A DNA stretch of 17,821 nucleotides from Fusobacterium sp. (GCA_018457305.1 JAGYHM010000011.1:1-17821); one strand, 5' to 3'; positions 1 through 6,644 are shown, counted from the first letter of the stretch. Program-made: numbers and translations. Notes: generated by a model not told the origin, from the sequence alone.

Positions 1-52
1 TAAGAGCTGATGAGCTATAACAGCTGACTAAATAAAACGAGCATTTTAAATT
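1..52 (+). promoter_or_regulatory. Conserved 5' leader L1, upstream part cut by window start
   Basis: These 52 bases match 11517-11568 base for base and 12286-12338 nearly so. Each copy ends directly at an ATG. Three AGCT tetramers at 5-8, 13-16 and 22-25 are spaced by GATG and ATAAC, so box 2 can pair with box 1 or box 3, and box 1 with box 3 (extended by CTG/CAG). The promoter that precedes the other copies would lie just left of the window. No function is known to me; an RNA-level regulatory leader is inferred. Confidence 0.75.
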
Positions 53-841
53 ATGGCTACAGATAGAACTGCCCCAGAATTGAAAAATTTTAAATCAATT
101 TTTGAAAGTATTGCTAATAGACACGGATACTTTTATGTTTGGGAAGATTATTTGAATCTGTTTATTAATGGTTGGTCTTTGAATTATCACGAACATTTTG
201 ATTTGAAAGCGATACAAAAGAAATATTCAGAGGAAGAAAAACTTAATTTTGGAAAATTAATCAATGAAATGATACTTGTTTTAGATAGTCAAATTAATTC
301 TGATAAGGACTGGTTCGACTTTTTAGGAACTTTCTACGAAACTTATTCTTTATCTAAAAAACAAGGTTTTGCACAATTTTTTACTCCAAGTCCTATATGT
401 AATTTTATGTCGCAAATAATAAATCCACAACGAAGAGAAACTTTTTCAGACCCCTGTTGTGGTAGTGGTCGCTTTTCTTTGGCTGCTAATTCTAATCATT
501 TAGGAATGTTCCATTTTTTGGTAGATATAGATTATACTTGTGCTAAAATGAGTGCAATTAATTTGATGATGCACGGAATTAATGGTATAGTTATTTGTGA
601 TAATGGTTTGTTTCCAGGAAAAGATTTTAAAGGGGCTTTTATCGTGAATAGAAAAATAAATGTTACTGGTGTTCCTCAAATCGAATTTGAAAGCGATAAA
701 TCAAAAGCTTATAATTATGTGCGTTTTAATACAATGTCTATTCAAGATTTAAAAGATAATACCGTAGAAAATAAGACAGAAAATTTTGAGGATATTCAAG
801 TAATCTTAAACAAATCGACAGGACAGTATCAATTATTCTAA
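53..841 (+). CDS. N6-adenine DNA methylase-like protein, possibly orphan or degenerate
   Basis: A 262-residue protein of the N6_Mtase (HsdM-like) class, whose members transfer a methyl group from S-adenosylmethionine to adenine in DNA. QFFTPSPI (residues 108-115) matches the usual segment before the SAM fold. DPCCGSGR (133-140) is motif I, and the acidic VDID (157-160) follows where the ribose-binding acid is expected. The catalytic motif IV (N/D-P-P-Y/F) is not visible; the corresponding stretch reads ICDNGL (181-186) and then IVNRKI. It may therefore be inactive, or belong to a plasmid/phage subfamily with a changed motif. There is no restriction or specificity subunit nearby, so a role in protecting incoming plasmid DNA from host restriction is more likely than a full restriction system. 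The ATG sits at the end of the conserved leader, which fixes the start. Confidence 0.75.
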   Translation: MATDRTAPELKNFKSIFESIANRHGYFYVWEDYLNLFINGWSLNYHEHFDLKAIQKKYSEEEKLNFGKLINEMILVLDSQINSDKDWFDFLGTFYETYSLSKKQGFAQFFTPSPICNFMSQIINPQRRETFSDPCCGSGRFSLAANSNHLGMFHFLVDIDYTCAKMSAINLMMHGINGIVICDNGLFPGKDFKGAFIVNRKINVTGVPQIEFESDKSKAYNYVRFNTMSIQDLKDNTVENKTENFEDIQVILNKSTGQYQLF

Positions 842-854
842 TTGTTATTGAAAG

Positions 855-905
855 CAAGGTTTTCTTAGTGTTAATGCTATTGTTCTAAATGCTAAAAAAA
901 CCTTG
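855..905. terminator. Bidirectional terminator hairpin between convergent genes
   Basis: The segments 855-868 and 892-905 pair over 13 of 14 positions (CAAGGTTTT with AAAACCTTG, then TTAG with CTAA, one mismatch) around a 23-base loop. A T-rich tract follows on the plus strand. It lies between the methylase-like gene and the resolvase gene, which converge, so it can stop transcription from both sides. The loop is a conserved element found in two other places. Confidence 0.7.
872..904 (+). repeat. 33-bp conserved hairpin-loop element, copy A
   Basis: This 33-mer is identical to the reverse complement of 3740-3772 and matches 14761-14793 at 30 of 33 positions. It contains AATGCTA twice, 15 bp apart. 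In each place T-rich sequence on one side can pair with the A run, leaving the conserved part as a loop. The closing stems differ between copies while the loop is kept, which is unusual for a plain terminator. Confidence 0.8.
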
Positions 906-907
906 TT

Positions 908-1513
908 TTATTTTTTGTATTTTCTGATTTCGTTTACTCCGAGTTCTCTTAGGTATTTATAATAAGTTGCCCTTGATACACCAACTTCTTTACATATTTC
1001 ATCAACTGTTAAAATGCCCTCTTCAAAGAATCGCTTACATCTTTTGGCTTTTTTTAGAGATTTTTCAGATAAGCCATTGGGTCTGCCGAGTATCTTACCT
1101 CTATTTTTTGCAGAAATTAAACCTGCCTTTGTTCTCTCGATGATTAAATCACGCTCGAATTGAGCTAATGATGCAAATATATTCGTTATAAATTTAGTGT
1201 GAGGAGAAGTGTCCGTTGTGTCTATAAAAGGCTCTGTAATGCTCTTAAAACGCACTTTTTTTGCAATAAAGAAATTCATTAGTTTGTTAAAATCTATCAA
1301 ACTTCGTGCAATTCGGTCAATTTTCCACACAACAATAGTATCATCTTCTCTTAATTGTTTCAAGAGCGATTCTAGTTGCTTTCGCTCTTTTTGAGCTGAT
1401 GATACTTTATCTGTATATATGTTTTTTTCAGATATGCCGATTTTTAAAAGAGCATCAATTTGTAAGTCTAAATTTTGCTCGTATGTACTAACTCTTGCAT
1501 AACCAAAAATCAT
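908..1513 (-). CDS. Serine recombinase, resolvase/invertase family
   Basis: A 201-residue site-specific recombinase that cuts and rejoins DNA through a serine-DNA link. On a plasmid it would typically resolve multimers or cointegrates. YARVST (5-10) carries the nucleophile Ser9. DRIARS (66-71) supplies the conserved arginines, and ERDLIIERTKAGL (from 120) starts the long dimerization helix. A C-terminal HTH_7-type DNA-binding domain lies around 165-190 (TVDEICKEVGVSRATYYKYL). The length is normal for the Tn3 resolvase/Hin group, so it looks intact. Its ATG overlaps the stop of the upstream 137-residue gene as ATGA, implying translational coupling. No recombination site could be assigned with certainty; inverted repeats close to the gene are candidates. 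Confidence 0.95.
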   Translation of the reverse strand: MIFGYARVSTYEQNLDLQIDALLKIGISEKNIYTDKVSSAQKERKQLESLLKQLREDDTIVVWKIDRIARSLIDFNKLMNFFIAKKVRFKSITEPFIDTTDTSPHTKFITNIFASLAQFERDLIIERTKAGLISAKNRGKILGRPNGLSEKSLKKAKRCKRFFEEGILTVDEICKEVGVSRATYYKYLRELGVNEIRKYKK

Positions 1514-1923
1514 ATGCTTTTGAGGAGATTTATAAATTCATTATATGTTGCTCTACCTACATTTCTTAGATTTTTGAATTGAAGAATATTGATGTCTTTT
1601 ACATATATGTTTCCTGTGTCGTACTCTGACATATATAGAGATAATTTATCTTTGAGTGTATTTGAAAAACGATTACTATCATCAATAATTATATCATTGA
1701 TTCTTGGTTTTAAAGTAGGTTCTTCTATAGTTTCATCTACAACTTCCTCTAATTCAAAAATTATTTTTTGAATTTCTCCATTTTCTTTGGGTATGATGAT
1801 GGCTCTATAGCCTTTTTCCCCATATTCATTTAAAATTTCTTCAATTGTATCATTACCATATTTTCCGTCAAAAAGTTTTTCAGACACAATTTTTTCAATA
1901 ACATAAGAATATTTTTTTTTCAT
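1510..1923 (-). CDS. DUF4177-like N-terminus with RNA polymerase alpha-CTD-like C-terminus
   Basis: A 137-residue protein with no family name I can give with certainty. The N-terminal half (about 4-58) has the pattern of small DUF4177 domains: an aromatic beta strand, then ILNEYGEKGYRAI and a final strand ending IIFELE. The C-terminal 45 residues (about 90-137) read as a helix-hairpin-helix unit with DINILQFKNLRNVGRATYNE, close to the pattern of the RNA polymerase alpha C-terminal domain, which binds DNA and regulators. It sits just downstream of the zeta toxin gene and overlaps the resolvase by the ATGA junction, so it is probably a resolvase partner or a regulator of this operon. Both domain matches are judged by eye; the alpha-CTD-like part is the more convincing. 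Confidence 0.6.
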   Translation of the reverse strand: MKKKYSYVIEKIVSEKLFDGKYGNDTIEEILNEYGEKGYRAIIIPKENGEIQKIIFELEEVVDETIEEPTLKPRINDIIIDDSNRFSNTLKDKLSLYMSEYDTGNIYVKDINILQFKNLRNVGRATYNEFINLLKSI

Positions 1924-1941
1924 TTTTTAAGTTTTTATTTA

Positions 1942-2805
1942 TTATCTTGACAAACCTATTTTATTAGATTTGTTTAATTTATTTATAGTATTTTCTATTT
2001 CATTTGTAACTTTCTCCATACGAGATTTTATATCCTTTGGAGTGAAAGGAAGAAATTTCTTGCTGTAATTAAGACATTTTTCTAAAAATGATTTATTATT
2101 TAATTGCTGTTTTCTGGATTTATTTACAAAATAAGAGGGGCGATATATACTGCTCCACTTATCGTTTTCAAGTTTTAAATCTTTGATTTTTTCCTTTCCA
2201 AGATAATTATATATACTTATTCTATCGACAGTTTTAGTATCATATAAATTATCTAATGATTTGGGAACTCCTTTAACTGCCATATTATGAGAATCAATAT
2301 CAGCTAATCTACCTACCCCTTTGGTTTGTAGTTCTTCTGTGAAACGATTATATAATCCTAATTCTGTTACTATTCCAGGTGTTGCTATTGCGTGAGCTTC
2401 TACTATAAAACCGTTATTTTTAAAATCCAAAGCCGTATTAAGAGGTACTTTTGGATTTCTCATAGTGCCTTCAACAATAATATCATATTTGTTTTTGATA
2501 GCTTCTTTTATGAGTTGTTCTGTAAATACATTAGAAAAAATTTGAGTTTCTTTTGAGTAGTTATCAAAGTCTTTAATCAAATTTCGGCTATTTGGGTGGT
2601 AGAACCTATATAAATCCCCATTTACCACTAAAAAACTTCTATTGGGATATTCCTTTTCAATGTGTTTCGTTAGACTCCCCTTTCCAGATGCAGGTTGCCC
2701 TCCTAAAATTATTGCAATAGGCTTTTTAGATTCTTTATTAATGACATCTTTTAAAAGATAGTTCTTCTCTTTCTCAAAAATATTTTTGACAGATTCAATT
2801 TGCAT
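1942..2805 (-). CDS. Zeta-type toxin (P-loop kinase)
   Basis: A 287-residue protein of the zeta/PezT toxin family. Known members phosphorylate UDP-N-acetylglucosamine and so block cell-wall synthesis. GGQPASGKGS (35-44) is the Walker A loop. NGDLYRFYHP (62-71) contains the acidic residue Asp64 at the place of the catalytic base, and VEGTMRNP (111-118) is the family signature after the second strand. The region after about 215 is lysine-rich and variable. The gene overlaps the upstream small gene by 11 bp, an arrangement typical of toxin-antitoxin operons. The partner does not resemble the usual epsilon or PezA antitoxins, so its antitoxin role is inferred from position. The protein appears complete. 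Confidence 0.88.
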   Translation of the reverse strand: MQIESVKNIFEKEKNYLLKDVINKESKKPIAIILGGQPASGKGSLTKHIEKEYPNRSFLVVNGDLYRFYHPNSRNLIKDFDNYSKETQIFSNVFTEQLIKEAIKNKYDIIVEGTMRNPKVPLNTALDFKNNGFIVEAHAIATPGIVTELGLYNRFTEELQTKGVGRLADIDSHNMAVKGVPKSLDNLYDTKTVDRISIYNYLGKEKIKDLKLENDKWSSIYRPSYFVNKSRKQQLNNKSFLEKCLNYSKKFLPFTPKDIKSRMEKVTNEIENTINKLNKSNKIGLSR

Positions 2806-3043
2806 AATAATTTTTTAAAATAGGAGCATAAAGGCGTTTTACTTTATCCATTACAGAAGTTCTAATCATATCGGAATTATCATCATTCCTATATATAATT
2901 TTTTCTTCTGCAAAAAGTAAATCTATTTCTTTTTCTAATGCTACTTTCTTTTCGTCATTAGTTTCATCATTAGCTTCTTTTGATTTTAGAACTCGAAGAG
3001 TTCCTACAATATCCAAAGCCACATCTAAACTTAATTCTTCCAT
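2795..3043 (-). CDS. Small acidic protein, probable antitoxin of the zeta toxin
   Basis: An 82-residue protein starting MEELSLDVALDIVGTLRVLK; an ATG at 3076 would add 11 residues. The inner start is preferred because the outer ATG lies inside a perfect inverted repeat that looks like an operator. The protein is helical and charged, with an acidic centre (EANDETNDEKK) and a C-terminal part rich in R, K and Y. I do not recognise the family. Its stop overlaps the start of the zeta toxin by 11 bp and it is the first gene behind a clear promoter, so it is the natural candidate for the cognate antitoxin and autoregulator. Confidence 0.6.
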   Translation of the reverse strand: MEELSLDVALDIVGTLRVLKSKEANDETNDEKKVALEKEIDLLFAEEKIIYRNDDNSDMIRTSVMDKVKRLYAPILKNYYAN

Positions 3044-3064
3044 AATCGATATATTTAAAAAGTT

Positions 3065-3115
3065 TAGTTTAATCATTAGAATTAAACTATTTATTTGATA
3101 TGCAAATTTAAACTA
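3065..3115 (-). promoter_or_regulatory. Promoter and operator of the zeta toxin operon
   Basis: On the minus strand TAAATTTG (3110 down to 3103) fits the Bacteroidota -7 box TAnnTTTG. Downstream of it a perfect 9-bp inverted repeat, TAGTTTAAT (3065-3073) and ATTAAACTA (3081-3089), spans the start region. A third half-site, TTAAACTA (3108-3115), overlaps the -7 box. Repressor binding here would block transcription, the usual autoregulation of toxin-antitoxin operons. The repressor is not identified. Confidence 0.65.
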
Positions 3116-3268
3116 TTAATTTCAATAAAACAAGAAAAATAGAAAGTTTATTTTAATGTTCCTTTTTTTAGACTATTAAAAATAAATTGAAAATGTCAAT
3201 ATTCTATATTATTTTAGCATTTTTATAAGAATATATAAATATAAAAATATGAGAATATCATATATTTT

Positions 3269-3529
3269 AAGGATACACCCTCACACTTTAAGGATACACC
3301 CTCACACTTTAAGGATACACCCTCACACTTTCACCCTCACACTTTAAGGATACACCCTCACACTTTAAGGATACACCCTCACACTTTAAGGATACACCCT
3401 CACACTTTGAAACAGGGGCTCAGGATAGACCCTCACACTTTAAGGACGCACCCTCACACTTTAAGGATAGACCCTCACATTAATTAAGGATACACCCTCA
3501 CACTTGCGTAAGGATACACCCTCACACTT
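3269..3529 (+). repeat. Iteron array, probable replication origin (oriV)
   Basis: Twelve direct repeats of the 20-mer AAGGATACACCCTCACACTT occur here. Full or near-full copies start at 3269, 3290, 3311, 3346, 3367, 3388, 3421, 3442, 3463, 3486 and 3510, and a truncated copy lies at 3332-3344. The first half keeps a strict 21-bp period; copies at 3421, 3442 and 3463 vary (GATAGA or GACGCA). Such same-orientation repeats next to AT-rich DNA are the binding sites of Rep_3-type initiators. A partition site for ParA's partner is the alternative, because parA follows and rep is 3.4 kb away. Confidence 0.85.
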
Positions 3530-3540
3530 CCCCTCTGTAA

Positions 3541-3831
3541 CCCCAGTAAATACAGGGGCTTTCGAGTGCCTAAAATACTACTGTAAAATAATAAATAAAA
3601 AAATACAGTATCTTATAACAAAAAATTAATTCTAAAAACAAAAAAACAAGGTAATTTTTTTCTTTTCCTAAATTGAAAAAAAAATACAAAATTGAAAAAA
3701 CGAAAAAAATTGAATTTCAAATTTATTTTTTCAAAATAAAAGGTTTTTTTAGCATTTAGAACAATAGCATTACTCAATTTAAAAAAATATAACTTTTATA
3801 ACTTGTATTAAATAAAAAAATCTCACTGTTT
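3541..3831. other. AT-rich tract beside iterons with inverted repeat, possible DNA-unwinding region
   Basis: No gene is visible here. A C-run/G-run pair (3541-3544 with 3555-3558) and a perfect 7-bp inverted repeat, TACTGTA (3579-3585) and TACAGTA (3604-3610), open the tract. From about 3586 to 3830 the DNA is almost only A and T with long A runs. Beside an iteron array this is the expected position of the strand-opening region; that role is inferred from composition. Confidence 0.5.
3740..3772 (-). repeat. 33-bp conserved hairpin-loop element, copy B (inverted)
   Basis: The reverse complement of this segment is identical over 33 bases to 872-904. TTTTTTTA at 3744-3751 can pair with TAAAAAAA at 3780-3787, leaving the conserved part in the loop. 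Copies A and B form an inverted pair around the resolvase, zeta operon and iterons. Confidence 0.8.
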
Positions 3832-3851
3832 AAGGATACACCCTCACACTT
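3832..3851 (+). repeat. Isolated thirteenth iteron
   Basis: A perfect copy of the 20-bp iteron lies 300 bp beyond the main array, directly before the terminator of the candidate small RNA. It has the same orientation as the others. Its separate position suggests a regulatory or looping role in addition to the main array. Confidence 0.85.
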
Positions 3852-3861
3852 GCGTATAAAC

Positions 3862-3970
3862 AAAAAAAGACTGTCAAAAAGACAGTCTTAATTTTGAGCT
3901 ATGCTCCCGTACCATACTTTTGGCGCTGGCAGGTTGCTCCTCAGCAGAGCCTACTTCCTTCCTCATATGG
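3862..3970 (-). ncRNA. Candidate small RNA between iterons and parA
   Basis: On the minus strand a perfect -7 box (3983-3976) is followed about 105 bases later by a perfect hairpin with a T tract. Between them lies a segment of clearly higher GC than the DNA around it, with pairing such as GAGC/GCTC and the 8-bp inverted repeat 3944-3951 with 3969-3976. The last bases of that repeat overlap the promoter, so part of it may act in DNA rather than RNA. A 30-codon frame from 3966 runs into the terminator stem, which argues against a protein. An untranslated RNA controlling copy number or parA is inferred; I do not recognise an Rfam family. Confidence 0.55.
3867..3889 (-). terminator. Perfect hairpin terminator of the candidate small RNA
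   Basis: AAGACTGTC (3867-3875) and GACAGTCTT (3881-3889) pair perfectly around an A5 loop. On the minus strand the stem is followed by a run of seven T residues (3868-3862, partly in the stem), the form of an intrinsic terminator. Confidence 0.8.
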
Positions 3971-3975
3971 CTCTG

Positions 3976-3983
3976 CAAAGATA
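3976..3983 (-). promoter_or_regulatory. Minus-strand -7 box (TATCTTTG)
   Basis: TATCTTTG read on the minus strand fits TAnnTTTG exactly. The upstream region is T-rich but has no clear TTG at the -33 position. It would drive the candidate small RNA away from parA. Confidence 0.6.
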
Positions 3984-4029
3984 TAAAAAAATTTGAATAA
4001 AAAAATTTATTTTTTTTATTTTTTTTAAC

Positions 4030-4059
4030 TTGCATATATAAAATATAATTGTATATTTG
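4030..4059 (+). promoter_or_regulatory. Promoter of parA operon
   Basis: TTG at 4030-4032 and TATATTTG at 4052-4059 are separated as in five closely similar promoters of this window (6614, 9339, 11474, 12244, 12752). The ATG of parA is 20 bases downstream of the -7 box, so the leader is very short. Confidence 0.85.
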
Positions 4060-4079
4060 CATAAGAAAAATTTTAAAAT

Positions 4080-4865
4080 ATGGTAGGAATTTTAGCGAAT
4101 CAAAAAGGAGGGGTAGCCAAAACTACAAATACAGTTCATTTGGCGGCTGCACTTGCTCAAAAAGGTTATAAGACCCTTTGTATTGATTTTGATAGTCAAT
4201 GCGACCTTTCCCATTCTGTAGGAATAAGAAATGAGGAAGATTTTAATGTTATTAATTTTTTGAATAAGGAATCAAATATAAGGTTAAAGCAAAGAGCACC
4301 TAATTTTTTTGTAATACCTGGTTCAGATGATTTTATTTCTAATAATTACAAAATTAGTGCATTAAAAGATGCTTTAGAAATGGATAGAAATGGAACTTCA
4401 CTAAGAGATTATTTCGATTATATATTTATTGATTGCCCTCCAAGTAAAATAATAGTTCCACAAAATGGTAATAAAAAAAATGAACACTCAGAAATAGAAT
4501 TAGCATTATATGCTTCTGATTTTTTTATAATACCATTAAAAGCAGATGATTTTTCTGTTAAAAATTCTAATAAGTTTCTAGGGAAAGTTACAAACTTTAT
4601 AAATTTTTATGATTTAGAAATTCATTTTTTAGGTTTTTTCTTTGGTTGTATTCTTTTAACAGAAAACAGTAAAGATTATTATACTTCCTTATTTGAAAAA
4701 TATAGTAGTAATGAGATGCTTTTCCAGAGTTTTGTTAGACAGGATTCACAAGTGAAAAAAGCTGTTCGTGTTGGTAAAACGATTTTTCAACACAAACCGA
4801 GTTCTAGGTCAGCAGAAGATTATTTAGAATTAAGCAAAGAGTTTTTGAAAAGAATTAAAGAGTAA
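4080..4865 (+). CDS. parA: ParA-family partition ATPase
   Basis: A 261-residue ParA/MinD-type ATPase that moves or positions plasmid copies before division, working with a DNA-binding partner and a centromere. NQKGGVAKTT (7-16) is the deviant Walker A motif with Lys9 and Lys14. CIDFDSQCDLS (34-44) is the A' motif, and YIFIDCPPS (114-122) is Walker B. There is no N-terminal HTH extension, so it is of the short (type Ib-like) class, where the partner protein normally represses the operon. The iterons and candidate small RNA lie directly upstream, and a possible partner follows after 9 bp. The start is set by the promoter and by the absence of any upstream in-frame ATG near it. Confidence 0.95.
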   Translation: MVGILANQKGGVAKTTNTVHLAAALAQKGYKTLCIDFDSQCDLSHSVGIRNEEDFNVINFLNKESNIRLKQRAPNFFVIPGSDDFISNNYKISALKDALEMDRNGTSLRDYFDYIFIDCPPSKIIVPQNGNKKNEHSEIELALYASDFFIIPLKADDFSVKNSNKFLGKVTNFINFYDLEIHFLGFFFGCILLTENSKDYYTSLFEKYSSNEMLFQSFVRQDSQVKKAVRVGKTIFQHKPSSRSAEDYLELSKEFLKRIKE

Positions 4866-4874
4866 TTATTAAAA

Positions 4875-5444
4875 ATGGCAAAAAAACAAGAAATAAAAAC
4901 GGAAGATTTTGATTTTGGAAATATTTCCAAAATTAATAAGATTATCAAAAAAGTTAAACAAACTGATGATGATAAAAAGGATAACAATGAGATGGTATCC
5001 TATAATTTTAGTCTTCATAAGAATATTATTGAGGAGTTTTATAAATTAAAGCAAGAGTATGCTTTTGAAAAAAAAGATTATAATCTATCTGTAAATAGAA
5101 TGATGTCTATAATGATTACTTTCATTTTTAATGATTATGAAAAGAAAAATTTTATAGAAAATGTTCCGAATTCTTTTATAGAAAATGTTATTAGAAGAGG
5201 GCGTAGAAAAAGAAACGATAGAACATATCCTAAAAATGAAAGAGAAAACTTCCAAATATTAATCTCTAAAAGAGAAGATAAAATGTATTTAGAAATAATG
5301 TACGCTTATCTCAGAAACAATCCAAGTTCTAATGAGTTTGATGATTCAAAAAATACAAGAGTGTATTATTTTTATGATTTTATAGATTATATAAAATTAC
5401 ATAAGGAGGAATTTTTAAAGTTTAATCTTAATTATGAGTTTTAA
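4875..5444 (+). CDS. Unknown protein after parA, possible ParB-like partner
   Basis: A 189-residue protein I cannot assign to a family. The N-terminus is lysine-rich and polar (1-38). From about 41 to 95 it reads YNFSLHKNIIEEFYKLKQEY, followed by a helical stretch with NLSVNRMMSIMITFIFN; a short strand followed by two helices is compatible with a ribbon-helix-helix DNA-binding domain. A basic segment (RRGRRKRNDR, about 107-116) follows. It starts 9 bp after parA in the same operon, the usual place of the centromere-binding partner, and small RHH partners are common with short ParA proteins. The partner role is therefore inferred from position plus a weak fold signal. Confidence 0.6.
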   Translation: MAKKQEIKTEDFDFGNISKINKIIKKVKQTDDDKKDNNEMVSYNFSLHKNIIEEFYKLKQEYAFEKKDYNLSVNRMMSIMITFIFNDYEKKNFIENVPNSFIENVIRRGRRKRNDRTYPKNERENFQILISKREDKMYLEIMYAYLRNNPSSNEFDDSKNTRVYYFYDFIDYIKLHKEEFLKFNLNYEF

Positions 5445-5790
5445 AATTACTGTAAAATTTTCAGATAGAATTGAAAGGATTTTAAAAAAGATAAATATTT
5501 CAACTACTAATTTTGGCTATCTATATGATATTGATTGGAATTTTCAATATCTGCCTGTTGTTGGGGATAATTTTGATTGGGTATCTTATTTAGAAGATGT
5601 TGAAGAGTATAAATTGAATGAAAATTCTTTATCAAGAGAACAGTATAATGTTATAGATGAATTTAGACATAATTGTATTATCACAAAAAGAAAATGGATT
5701 AATACTACACAGCAATATTTTGAAATAACCATTGATTTTGATGATACTCCAGGGGGAATATTTAATCATAAGTTTGAATATTTATTGTAA
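5434..5790 (+). CDS. Hypothetical protein, third gene of the parA operon
   Basis: A 118-residue protein overlapping the previous gene by 11 bp, so probably translated with it. It is acidic and aromatic, with a central LPVVGDNFDW (about 50-59) and a C-terminal beta-type pattern (IITKRKWINTTQQYFEITID). A similar LP-x-x-G segment occurs in the gene at 10305-10667, which also ends at the start of the other 875-bp repeat; the similarity is weak. No signal peptide or membrane segment is seen. I do not recognise the family. Confidence 0.65.
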   Translation: MSFKITVKFSDRIERILKKINISTTNFGYLYDIDWNFQYLPVVGDNFDWVSYLEDVEEYKLNENSLSREQYNVIDEFRHNCIITKRKWINTTQQYFEITIDFDDTPGGIFNHKFEYLL

Positions 5791-5867
5791 AAAAATAATT
5801 CTTAGTACATTATCTTGCTATTCATTAAATCATTTTCATTTATAAATAACAGTATTACAAAAATACA

Positions 5868-5900
5868 GGGAGCTTCGTAAAGTCGCTCCTTTATTTTTTA
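5868..5900 (+). terminator. Terminator at left end of repeat copy 1
   Basis: GGAGC (5869-5873) pairs with GCTCC (5885-5889), followed by a T-rich tract. It lies about 80 bp after the parA operon and would end it. The same terminator is at 10731 in copy 2. Confidence 0.7.
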
Positions 5901-6250
5901 TACAGTAGATTTAAAATTTCAAAAGGATACCATTGCTATCAAGTGTAATCCTCAAACCGATATTTCGTTTTCATTTCGTTCAGCATTTTTTAGTTCTAAA
6001 AAATACAAGAACTTCATTCCAACTCCATTATCCGTTTTCGTCCTAATTTATTTGGTAGTTTTGACTTTAATTCTCAAGGTTCATAATTCCGTTCGTTCCT
6101 CCCTCCATTAGGACCTGGATAACTAAATACAAAAAAGTTTCTATTTTCTTTTCCGAAAAGAAACAAAACTCCAAATGAAAACCATTTTTTCTATACGCTC
6201 GTACTTTCCGTATGAGTCAGTTCTTAGCCACTCCTTTCACTCGTTGGCCA

Positions 6251-6285
6251 AGAACCGACATCACTCTCTGCGGACAAGCAGAGAG
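6251..6285 (+). other. Stable hairpin in repeat copy 1
   Basis: CTCTCTGC (6264-6271) and GCAGAGAG (6278-6285) form a perfect 8-bp stem with a 6-base loop. The upstream arm AAGAACCGAC (6250-6259) belongs to a second hairpin that has one mismatch here (A for G) but is perfect in copy 2. Confidence 0.7.
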
Positions 6286-6613
6286 CTTCGCTAAAAAAAT
6301 AGTAGAATTTAATGTGTAAACTTCTCTATTAAAAAGTTCATTTCCCCCTGACGACAGCAAAAGTACTATTTCACATTTTTTAGCTATCGATATTTTTTTT
6401 AAAAAATGAGGTTTCCCTCTTACAGGGGAATCCCTCCTAATTTTTTAAATACAGTCGTAAACTCCTAAAAATCCCTCTGCTAAATGTAAAATAGTGTTGG
6501 GTAGGCGACGACAGGGAAAAACAAGGTCATACTTTTTGAAGTTTACCCCTATCGGAAAAAACAATACGAATTTCTTTTTAAAAAAAATATTTATCTTTTT
6601 TATGTTATATAAC

Positions 6614-6644
6614 TTGCACAATAAAAATAAAAACCGTATATTTG
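6614..6644 (+). promoter_or_regulatory. Promoter at right end of repeat copy 1
   Basis: TTG at 6614-6616 and TATATTTG at 6637-6644, identical to the promoter at 11474-11504. Here it points toward the toxin-antitoxin/rep operon about 95 bases downstream, in series with a second promoter. Confidence 0.8.

Noticed and set aside
1..52. CTGATGA in the leader resembles the core of a hammerhead ribozyme.
   Set aside because: The GAAA segment and the third stem needed for a hammerhead are absent; after the short stem the sequence reads TGACTAAAT in all three copies.
855..905. Hairpin with conserved loop as an integron attC site.
   Set aside because: The core sites (RYYYAAC and GTTRRRY) do not fit and there is no integrase of the integron type in the window.
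3269..3529. Regular short repeats that might be taken for a CRISPR array.
   Set aside because: The 20-mers follow each other with one or a few bases between them, so there are no spacers, and no cas gene is present. This is an iteron array.
3874..4062. Minus-strand open frame of 62 codons (30 from the ATG at 3966) over the candidate small RNA.
   Set aside because: The long version starts upstream of the -7 box and the short one ends inside the terminator stem. A non-coding RNA explains promoter, structure and terminator better, though a nearly leaderless peptide is not excluded.
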